Below are positions 1 to 5,916 of a stretch of DNA of 7,367 nt, in pieces. The notes below the pieces were generated by a model. It searched no databases and had not been told where the DNA came from. It was given only the letters and a program-made list of their open reading frames with translations. The position numbers and the translations under genes are program-made. Source of the stretch: JBFHNV01 sp965365655 (GTDB lineage: Bacteria > Pseudomonadota > Gammaproteobacteria > HK1); the NCBI GenBank assembly GCA_965365655.1, contig CBDUCN010000272.1, forward strand, positions 1-7,367, in the 5' to 3' direction. How positions within the stretch are numbered: position 1 is the stretch's first letter; the number at the start of each line of letters is the position of its first letter.

Positions 1-63
1 GAGCGGGCGCGGCTGGTGGCGGGCTGGGAAGACGCCGTCGCGCGCGTGCGCGCGCACGGCTGA
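1..63 (+). CDS. C-terminal end of an unidentified convergent gene (partial)
   Basis: Frame 1 of the plus strand is open from the window edge to a TGA at 61-63. It encodes ERARLVAGWEDAVARVRAHG, a plausible amphipathic C-terminal helix. The minus strand carries no gene here, and the stop lies 25 bases from the stop of the convergent barrel gene, a normal spacing for a tail-to-tail pair. Twenty residues are too few to assign a family, so I give no function. In such GC-rich DNA a short open frame may also be chance. The left arm of the hairpin at 34-87 lies inside this coding end. Confidence 0.4.
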   Translation, partial: ERARLVAGWEDAVARVRAHG

Positions 64-87
64 GACTGCTCCCGCACGCGCGACGGC
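34..87. terminator. Strong GC-rich hairpin between convergent genes, candidate bidirectional terminator
   Basis: The arm at 34-50 pairs with the arm at 73-87, giving 15 base pairs interrupted only by a 2-base bulge in the left arm and a 22-base loop at 51-72. It spans the stop of the plus-strand gene and ends two bases before the stop codon of the minus-strand barrel gene, where a terminator shared by two converging genes is expected. Neither side has a clear T-tract, so it is not a textbook intrinsic terminator. It could instead stabilise 3' ends or work with Rho. A short self-complementary stretch at 47-60 could form a competing fold. The pairing is seen directly; the function is inferred. 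Confidence 0.5.
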
Positions 88-88
88 T

Positions 89-1396
89 TCAGAGCTCGTA
101 CTTGACCTCGAACGCGCCGAAGTACGCGGTGTCCGCATCGCGCGCGAACGCGTTGCCCGGGAAGAACGCGCCGAGGATCAGCTCGAGCTTCATGTCCTCG
201 ATCTCGCGGTAGCCGACGACCAGGTCCAGCGCCTGGCCGAGGTGCGGGTCGTCGCCGTTCGGGTCCACCTCGAGCGCGGTGTCGCGCAGATCGTCCTCGG
301 CGTGGTGCTGGCGGTAGTAGTGGTAGACGAGGTCGATGGAGCTGCGCGGCGTCGGGCGGAAGCCGAATGCCGCGGTCGCGATGTAGAGGTTGCTCAGCTC
401 CGGATCCAGCACCTCGCCGTAGTAGCCGAAGCTGGTCACCCCGTTGAAGCGCGCGTTGTTGTCCTGCAGCCCGCTCTGGCGGAAGTCGCGGTCGACGCCG
501 TCGCGGCGGTTCTGGTCGCCGCTGCCGAACGCGAGGCCCAGCGTCGCCGACGGGCGCATCGTGCGCGCGATCCGGTACGTCGCGCCGACGTCGAAGCCGT
601 AGCCGCGGATGTCGCGCGAGCGCCGCTTGCCGCGCACGATGGCCGCCTCCAGCCAGTGGTCCAGATCGCTCGCGAGCTCGCCGTAGGAGCGCACGCCGAA
701 GAGGATCAGATCCTCCGGCCGCACCTCGCGATCGTCGCGCGCGAGGACGTACGCGCTCGCCTCCAGGTCCTCCTGTACGGCGTAGCGCCCGACCAGGAAG
801 TAGTTGTTCAGGCGCTCGTTGCTCTGCGCGTTCAGCAGGTCCTTGTCGACCAGCCGCTCGCGCGTCACCGACCCTTCCAGCGCGAAGCGCCCGCCCGACC
901 AGAACACGCGCACGCCGTCCAGGTCCTCGTCGTAGAGCCACTCGCGCTCGTCGGAGAAGTTCTGGCGTCCGATCTCGACGGCCAGCGGGGAGCCGGGGGT
1001 GCTCGCGTACAGGTAAGCCGTCTTCAGGTCGAGCCGCGTCGGCGGGCGGCGCGTGCCGTCGGGCGGGTCGATCAGCCAGCGCCGTTTCAGCTCGAACTCG
1101 ATGAACGCACGCAGCGGCCCGCCGTCGTCGAACGAGAACGCGAGGCTGAGGATGGGCTCGATCGAGCCCAGGTCGTCGTCGACCGACGCGTCGAGGTCGA
1201 GGTCCTGCTCGTACTCGACGTCCACCTCGAGGTCCACGCCCGCGCGCAGCCACGGCGTCAGCGAGTAGCGCAGGCTCGGGGGGGCGTCCGAGTCGAGGCT
1301 GATCTCGGTGTGGTCGCGCGAGTGGCGGGCGGCGGCCGGCGGCGCGTATGCGAGCGCGGCGGCGAGCAACCCTGGCAGGACCAGCCTGAAAGTCAT
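89..1396 (-). CDS. Outer-membrane beta-barrel, alginate-export (AlgE-like) family
   Basis: This 435-residue protein is probably an outer-membrane porin that lets an exopolysaccharide leave the cell. It has a Sec signal peptide: a basic residue at position 4, a hydrophobic core at about 5-18 and an Ala-rich likely cleavage site near residue 23. The rest shows alternating polar and hydrophobic strands typical of a barrel. The family-like motif is at 143-163 (GRQNFSDEREWLYDEDLDG then VR). Tandem Tyr/Phe strands follow (about 284-292, 338-346, 353-361, 422-433). The length is close to that of AlgE proteins (about 450-490 residues). The chain ends in Tyr-Glu-Leu rather than the usual aromatic residue. 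It is strongly acidic, about 76 Asp/Glu against 48 Lys/Arg by hand count, with alternating acids at 55-69. The ATG is forced by an in-frame stop at 1418-1420, yet it has no Shine-Dalgarno sequence at normal spacing (AGGGG is 17 bases away). It lies downstream of the glycosyltransferase operon, probably with its own promoter. Family call good; substrate unknown. Confidence 0.8.
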   Translation of the reverse strand: MTFRLVLPGLLAAALAYAPPAAARHSRDHTEISLDSDAPPSLRYSLTPWLRAGVDLEVDVEYEQDLDLDASVDDDLGSIEPILSLAFSFDDGGPLRAFIEFELKRRWLIDPPDGTRRPPTRLDLKTAYLYASTPGSPLAVEIGRQNFSDEREWLYDEDLDGVRVFWSGGRFALEGSVTRERLVDKDLLNAQSNERLNNYFLVGRYAVQEDLEASAYVLARDDREVRPEDLILFGVRSYGELASDLDHWLEAAIVRGKRRSRDIRGYGFDVGATYRIARTMRPSATLGLAFGSGDQNRRDGVDRDFRQSGLQDNNARFNGVTSFGYYGEVLDPELSNLYIATAAFGFRPTPRSSIDLVYHYYRQHHAEDDLRDTALEVDPNGDDPHLGQALDLVVGYREIEDMKLELILGAFFPGNAFARDADTAYFGAFEVKYEL

Positions 1397-1460
1397 GTCA
1401 AATCTGAAGAAATCCCCTTAGTCGACTGAAATTAATGGAAAAGTGTGAGTTTGGCAATCT
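1397..1460 (-). promoter_or_regulatory. AT-rich promoter region of the barrel gene
   Basis: These 64 bases are about 38% GC (24 G/C by count) inside DNA of roughly 70% GC, and they lie directly upstream of the barrel gene. On the minus strand TTGCCA (1457-1452) matches the sigma-70 -35 consensus at 5 of 6 positions. A 17-base spacer leads to TAATTT (1434-1429), which is only a 3 of 6 match to a -10 box. An alternative -10, ATTAAT (1436-1431), fits better but leaves a 15-base spacer. The perfect 8-base palindrome AGTCGACT at 1420-1427, just after the -10, could be an operator half-pair. The composition contrast is solid; the exact hexamers are tentative. I found no good sigma-54 -24/-12 pair. 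Confidence 0.4.
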
Positions 1461-1550
1461 TCGCGGGATGTGCCCGGGAACCTCGACCGCGCCCGGGGGC
1501 CGCGCCGCGAGCGCGGATCGGCGGTGGCGGCGCCGGGCGGGATGGGGCAC

Positions 1551-1569
1551 CCGCGGTGCGTTGCCGCGG
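1551..1569 (-). terminator. Weak hairpin downstream of the kinase gene
   Basis: CCGCGG at 1551-1556 and again at 1564-1569 can pair as a 6-base stem with a 7-base loop, starting about 21 bases after the phosphotransferase stop codon. It competes with a 5-base stem (1547-1551 with 1555-1559). No T-tract follows, and self-complementary GC hexamers are common in DNA of this composition. It may help end the operon or do nothing. The rest of 1461-1590 holds no convincing gene, only further short GC-rich palindromes such as CCCGGG at 1473-1478 and 1492-1497. Confidence 0.2.
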
Positions 1570-1590
1570 CGTCCGGCTCGAATCGCCCGC

Positions 1591-2925
1591 TCAGGTTGCG
1601 CGCGCGAGCAGCCGGTCCACGCAGGCCGCGCGGTGCGCCGCGAACGCGTGCAGGCACGCAAGCCGCAGCAGGGTCGCGCGCCGGTGCGCCTGCACGCGGT
1701 CCGCGAAGCCGCGGTCCGGCGGCGCGCCGTAGCCGGCCTCGAACGCGTGCGTAGTCGCCGCCGCGTCGGGGATCCGTCCCTCGATCTCGGCGAGCTCGAG
1801 GTGCGCGACGAAGTTGCCGGCGTCGAGCGCCGCGTCGGAGACGCACAGCGTGTCGAAGTCCATCAGCACGGCGCTGCCGTCGTCGCGCACCGCGACCTGC
1901 TTCTCGTGGAAGTCGCGGTGCACCGCCACCGGCGTGAACGCGCGGCAGCGCTCGAGGCGGCCACGAACGGCGCTGAACGCAGCGTCGAACGCGGCGGCGC
2001 GCCGCGGATACACCTGCGCGACCCGCCGCACCCACTCGTCGAGGATCGCGAGCTCGTCGTCGACACCGTGGCGGCGATCGGGCTCGATGGCCGCGCGATG
2101 CAGCGCCGCGAGCGCGCGTCCCGCCCCGGCTGCGCCGGCCGCTGGATCCGGCCGCGACAGGCAGCACACGGGCGCGCCCGAGACGTCCTCCATCAGCACC
2201 GTGTCCCAGCGCGCGGCGAGCGCCAGCGGGCGCGGGATGCGCACCGCCGCGCGCGGGCCGAAGCCCGCGCCCACGAGCATTTGCATCTGCCGGTACGCGT
2301 GCCGCGCGCGATCGCGGCGCGCGGCGAACATCTTCGCGATCGCGGACGCGCCCGGTCGCCCGTCGCCTGCGCTCAGCCGCGCGACGCAGCGCTTGCCGAG
2401 CCGGTGCGCGAGCAGCCGTCCCGCGTATCCGTCACGCTCGGCGAGGTCCCCGTGCGCGGGCAGCGACGCGAGCAGCACGTGAGGCTCGCGCAGCAGGCGC
2501 AGCGCGTCGATGCGCTCGTCGAGCCCGGGGCGGCGCAGCACCACGCCCGGGTCCGGCAGCCACGCGAGGCCTGCCCCGGGGTCGTCCATCGGGAGCTGCG
2601 AGCGCCGCGGCTTCGCGAGCGAGAACGCGGCGTCGCGAAAGTGCGCCTCGCCGTCGCCCGGGACCAGCTCGCCGAAACGTCGCTCGGTGCGGCGCGTGCC
2701 GTCGCTCTCGAGATCGATCTCGTAGCCGATCACGAAGCCCTTCGCGCCGCGCGGGTAGAGGCGATCGACCCGGCACCCGGTCGCCCGCAGGCCCGGCGCG
2801 GTCGGGCAGCAGGGGCCGTCGCGCAGCGCGTCCAGCACCCGTCGCGGGTCGAGCGCGGCGCGCAGCCGCGCGACGCCCGGCCCCGCCGACCCGGCCTTCG
2901 CGCGCAGCGCCGCGAGCGCACTCAT
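1591..2925 (-). CDS. Aminoglycoside-phosphotransferase-fold kinase, substrate unknown
   Basis: The 444-residue protein probably transfers phosphate from ATP to a sugar or other hydroxyl in the cytoplasm. The catalytic loop HRDFHEKQ is at 336-343, with Asp338 as likely base. The metal-binding DFD is at 356-358, followed by a helix with DAGNFVAHL as in the APH family. The likely N-lobe covers about 165-250: strand RLLAHRLGKRCVARL, candidate ATP lysine Lys198 in AIAKMF, and hinge MEDVSG at 245-250. APH enzymes normally have Asn where Gln343 stands. Residues 1-160 precede the kinase core and are not recognised; part of them (about 52-70) resembles the N-lobe strands. The start is the ATG overlapping the exporter's stop as ATGA, with GGAG seven bases upstream. 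The same frame stays open far upstream through the exporter gene, but that part is a shadow. Being last in a glycosyltransferase/exporter operon points to modification of the glycan precursor rather than drug resistance. Fold call firm; substrate inferred. Confidence 0.8.
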   Translation of the reverse strand: MSALAALRAKAGSAGPGVARLRAALDPRRVLDALRDGPCCPTAPGLRATGCRVDRLYPRGAKGFVIGYEIDLESDGTRRTERRFGELVPGDGEAHFRDAAFSLAKPRRSQLPMDDPGAGLAWLPDPGVVLRRPGLDERIDALRLLREPHVLLASLPAHGDLAERDGYAGRLLAHRLGKRCVARLSAGDGRPGASAIAKMFAARRDRARHAYRQMQMLVGAGFGPRAAVRIPRPLALAARWDTVLMEDVSGAPVCCLSRPDPAAGAAGAGRALAALHRAAIEPDRRHGVDDELAILDEWVRRVAQVYPRRAAAFDAAFSAVRGRLERCRAFTPVAVHRDFHEKQVAVRDDGSAVLMDFDTLCVSDAALDAGNFVAHLELAEIEGRIPDAAATTHAFEAGYGAPPDRGFADRVQAHRRATLLRLACLHAFAAHRAACVDRLLARAT

Positions 2926-4721
2926 GCGGCGGCTCCGTGACCCGCCGCGAGCACCTGCCCCGGTTCGATCTCCACCAGCGCGCCGTCGCGCACGACCAGC
3001 ACGCGGTCGGCGCCGGCCGCGGCGCTCGCGTCGTGGGTGATCAGCAGGCAGGTGCGCTCGCGCACCAGGCGCGCGAGCGCCGAGCGCACCGCGTCCTCGC
3101 TGGCCGCGTCCAGGGCCGACATCGGCTCGTCGAGGATCACGATGGGCGCGTCGCGGACGATCGCGCGCGCGATCGCGATGCGCTGGCGCTGGCCGCCGGA
3201 CAGCGTCGCGCCGCGCTCGCCGACCACCGTGTCGTAGCCGTCGGGAAGGCGCTCGATGAACTCGTGGGCATTGGCCTGCCGCGCGGCCGCGACGATGTCG
3301 TCCATCGACGCGTCGAGGCGTCCGTACGCGATGTTCTCCGCGATGCTCGCGTTGAACAGCACCGACTCCTGCAGCACGATCGCGATCTGCGCGCGCAGCG
3401 AGCCCAACGTGTAGTCGCGGATGTCGGTGCCGTCGACGCGCACCGCCCCGCCCTGCGGGTCGTAGAAACGCAGCAGCAGGCTGGCGACGGTGGACTTGCC
3501 GGAGCCGCTGGGCCCCATCAGGGCCACGGTCTCTCCCGGCTCGATGGTCAGGCTCGCGCCGCGCAGCACCGGGTGCTGCGCGCGGTAGCCGAACGTCACC
3601 GTGTCCAGCTCCACCCGCCCTTGCAGGGCGGGCGCCTCGCGCGCATGCGGCGCGTCGCGGATCTCCGGCTCCAGCTCCAGGATCGCGAGGATGCGCTCGC
3701 CGCACACGGTCGCCTTGACCACGCGCCCGGTCAGCGACGCGAGGCGGCGCACGGGCTTGTAGAGGCCGGCAAGGTACGCGGTGAACACGAGCAGGTCGCC
3801 GGGCGTGATCGCCCCCGCCTCGACGCGCACCACGCCGTACCAGACCACGGCGGTGGTGCCGAACGCGAGGATCACCTGCACCAGGCGGTCGAGGTGCGCC
3901 TCGAGCCGCGTCGCGCGCACCCCGGCCTTCGCGCTGCTGCTGTTGTGGCGCGCGAAGCGCTCGTCCTCGTGCGCCTCGCGCGCGAATGCCTGCACCAGCG
4001 TGATGGCCGAGATCCGCTCCGTCATCACCTGGCTGATCTTGCCTTCCTTGCGCCGCTGGCGACGCGACGCGCCCTTGATCTCGTTGCCGAAGCGCGACAC
4101 CGCGAGCGCGAGCACCGGCAGGATGCACAGCGCCACCAGTGTCAGCCGCCAGTCCAGCAGCGCCATCACGGCCACGGTGCCGACGATCAGCAGCGCGCGC
4201 GACGCGATGAAGATCGAGCTCGTCACGAGCAGGTCGCGCATCAGGTGCACGTCGCCGTTCAGGCGCAGCAGCAGGTCGCCCGTGCTGTTCTCGTCGTGAA
4301 AGGAGTGCGAGAGGCGCTGGATGTGGCCGAACAGCTCGGCGCGGATCGACGCGACCACCTTCTGGCCGGCCGCGGCCAGGAGGTAGGCCTGGCCGAAGCC
4401 GAACAGCCCCAGCAGCACCGCGATCGCGAGGATCGACAGCGCGACCGCGGCGAGCAGCGCGTCGGTGCCGGGGAGCATCCGCGTGAGCCACGCGATCACG
4501 GCGTCCGGATGCTCCTGTGGGAGCAGGATCGCGTCGAAGACGATCTTGAGCGGCCACGGGCGCAGCAGCTCCATCGCGGTGACGCCGACGACGCACAGCG
4601 CCGCGACGGCGAGCGTGCGCCGGTGGCTGCGCAGGTGCGGCGCGAAGCGCCGGAACAGCCGGCGAAGCGTGCCGAGCCGGGCCCGCGCGGATCGCGTGCG
4701 CTGCGCCGGTGAGTCCGTCAC
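2922..4721 (-). CDS. ABC exporter half-transporter (MsbA/PglK-like, membrane domain fused to ATPase)
   Basis: This 599-residue protein should work as an inner-membrane homodimer that exports or flips a lipid-linked glycan, lipid or other product using ATP. The membrane domain fills about residues 30-325, with hydrophobic segments near 36-53, 88-115, 165-188, 191-208, 281-300 and 308-322. A coupling-helix region sits around FHDENSTGDLLLRL at 141-154. The ATPase domain has all standard elements: A-loop Tyr379, Walker A GPSGSGKST at 403-411, Q-loop Gln451, signature LSGGQ at 507-511, Walker B VILDE at 528-532, D-loop SALD at 535-538 and H-loop His563. It should therefore be active. The start is GTG, set 10 bases after the upstream glycosyltransferase stop; AAGGGGG overlaps that stop and is 4 bases from the GTG. 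The end overlaps the kinase start as ATGA. Type IV exporter assignment is firm. The substrate is inferred from context; a peptide or drug exporter cannot be excluded. Confidence 0.92.
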   Translation of the reverse strand: MTDSPAQRTRSARARLGTLRRLFRRFAPHLRSHRRTLAVAALCVVGVTAMELLRPWPLKIVFDAILLPQEHPDAVIAWLTRMLPGTDALLAAVALSILAIAVLLGLFGFGQAYLLAAAGQKVVASIRAELFGHIQRLSHSFHDENSTGDLLLRLNGDVHLMRDLLVTSSIFIASRALLIVGTVAVMALLDWRLTLVALCILPVLALAVSRFGNEIKGASRRQRRKEGKISQVMTERISAITLVQAFAREAHEDERFARHNSSSAKAGVRATRLEAHLDRLVQVILAFGTTAVVWYGVVRVEAGAITPGDLLVFTAYLAGLYKPVRRLASLTGRVVKATVCGERILAILELEPEIRDAPHAREAPALQGRVELDTVTFGYRAQHPVLRGASLTIEPGETVALMGPSGSGKSTVASLLLRFYDPQGGAVRVDGTDIRDYTLGSLRAQIAIVLQESVLFNASIAENIAYGRLDASMDDIVAAARQANAHEFIERLPDGYDTVVGERGATLSGGQRQRIAIARAIVRDAPIVILDEPMSALDAASEDAVRSALARLVRERTCLLITHDASAAAGADRVLVVRDGALVEIEPGQVLAAGHGAAA

Positions 4722-4731
4722 GACGCCCCCT

Positions 4732-5916
4732 TCATGCGGCCAGCCGGGCCGACGTCGCGAGCCCGACGACCTCGCGCGCGTTGTCGCGCCAGGTCCGCGC
4801 CCGGGCCGTGGCCGCCGCTTCGCCGCCGAGGCGCGCGCGCAGCGCGCGATCGTCGCGCAGGCGTGCGATGCTCGCGGCGAGCGCGCCGACGTCGCCGGCG
4901 CCGGTCAGCAGGCCGTTGCGCTCGTGCTCGATGATGTTCGCGATCTGCCCCACCGCGCTCGCGACGACGGGCTTGCCCATCGCCATGTACTCGAACAGCT
5001 TCAGCGGGGAGAAGTAGAAGTCGTCCAGCGGCGGATACGGTGCGACCGTCACGTCCATGCACTGCAGCAGCGACGGCAGCTCGCCGTTCGCGACCCAGCC
5101 CGTGATCGTCATGCGATCGGCGATGTCCGCGCCGCTCGCGAAGCCCTCGACCCAAGGACGCAGCGGACCGTCGCCGACGATCAGCAGCCGGTAGCCGCCG
5201 TGCTCGCGCTGCAGGTCGCGAAACGCCGGCAGCAGCGCCTCCATGCCGTGCCAGGGCTTGAGGCTGCCGGTGAAGCCGATCACGAAGTCGCGGGGATCGC
5301 GCGACAACGGGGACGCGGCTACCGCCGGGTGGAATCGATCGACGTTCACCGCGTTCGGCAGCACGTGCGAGCGCGCCGGGTCGGCTCCGCGCGACACCGC
5401 ATAGTCGCGCACCGGCTCCGACACCGCGACCAGGTGGTCGGCGCCGGTGAGCACCTCGGTCTCGATGGCCTCGGCGCGCTCCGCCTGCTCGAGCTTGCGG
5501 TAGCGGCGCTGCTCGACGATCAGCGGGGCGTTCATCTCGACGACGCACGGGATGCCGAGCCGCTTCGCGGCGCGCACGCCGGCCGCGCTCCACAGCGAGT
5601 AGCGCTCGTAGATGAAGTCGAACGGCCGGCGTGCGTGCATCTCGACGATCTGCGCCTCCGCGGCGCGGCCGATGTCCTGGTAGCGACGCTCCTTCGCGGC
5701 GCGGTCGCCGGCCTGCGCGCCGCCGCCGGCGACGCGCACCTTCACGGCCTGCGCGTCGAGGCCCGCGCCGTCGGCGTCGCCGAGGCGCGCGGCGAGCAGG
5801 GTCACGTCGTGGCCCAGCCCGCGCAGCGCGTGCACGAGCTCCTGGACGTGAACGCTCGCGCCCTTGTCGCCGAACACGGGGATCCCGTGGTCAGCCGATA
5901 CGTACGCGACTCTCAT
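4732..5916 (-). CDS. GT4-type glycosyltransferase (GT-B fold)
   Basis: The 394-residue protein probably transfers a sugar from an NDP-sugar to a growing glycan at the cytoplasmic face of the inner membrane. The N-terminal acceptor domain begins MRVAYVSADHGIPVFGDKGAS, with the glycine-rich GDKGAS loop typical of GT4 enzymes at 16-21. The linker is near SEPVR/LPNAVNVDRF (166-195). The C-terminal donor domain starts at about 212 with GFTGSLKPWHG (214-224), then LLIVGDGPL (244-252) and the nucleotide-sugar site FYFSPLKLFEYMAMGKPVV (300-318). In that site Glu309 is present, but the first Glu of the EX7E motif is Tyr301. The length is normal for the family. The ATG at 5916 has an excellent ribosome-binding site (GGGAGGTG, 5928-5921) lying inside the upstream gene, and the two genes overlap by 26 bases. 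The family call is firm; donor and acceptor sugars cannot be read from the sequence. Confidence 0.9.
   Translation of the reverse strand: MRVAYVSADHGIPVFGDKGASVHVQELVHALRGLGHDVTLLAARLGDADGAGLDAQAVKVRVAGGGAQAGDRAAKERRYQDIGRAAEAQIVEMHARRPFDFIYERYSLWSAAGVRAAKRLGIPCVVEMNAPLIVEQRRYRKLEQAERAEAIETEVLTGADHLVAVSEPVRDYAVSRGADPARSHVLPNAVNVDRFHPAVAASPLSRDPRDFVIGFTGSLKPWHGMEALLPAFRDLQREHGGYRLLIVGDGPLRPWVEGFASGADIADRMTITGWVANGELPSLLQCMDVTVAPYPPLDDFYFSPLKLFEYMAMGKPVVASAVGQIANIIEHERNGLLTGAGDVGALAASIARLRDDRALRARLGGEAAATARARTWRDNAREVVGLATSARLAA

Noticed and set aside
242..1429. A 395-codon plus-strand frame antisense to the barrel gene
   Set aside because: Composition typical of a shadow frame; the minus strand has a signal peptide and barrel-like strands.
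1397..1590. Possible cyclic-di-GMP riboswitch or sigma-54 promoter ahead of the barrel gene
   Set aside because: I could not find the conserved riboswitch core motifs, nor a GG/GC pair with the ten-base spacing needed for sigma-54.
1591..2925. Antibiotic resistance by aminoglycoside phosphorylation
   Set aside because: Only the fold and catalytic loop are shared. The protein is longer than resistance enzymes, has a Gln in the catalytic loop and is embedded in a glycan operon.
1435..2940. A 501-codon plus-strand frame antisense to the kinase
   Set aside because: Low-complexity Arg/Ala-rich translation without motifs; the opposite strand has a complete kinase catalytic loop and coupled start.
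2926..4596. Continuous frame joining the kinase to about 557 upstream codons, as if a large fusion protein
   Set aside because: The upstream part runs out of frame through the ABC exporter and is Arg-rich nonsense. The ATGA overlap with a GGAG site gives a clear kinase start at 2925.
2937..4712. A 591-codon open frame on the plus strand, antisense to the ABC exporter
   Set aside because: It mirrors the exporter codon for codon. Its product is rich in Arg, Ala, His and Gln with no recognisable domain, as expected for antisense frames in GC-rich DNA. The minus-strand exporter has every ATPase motif.
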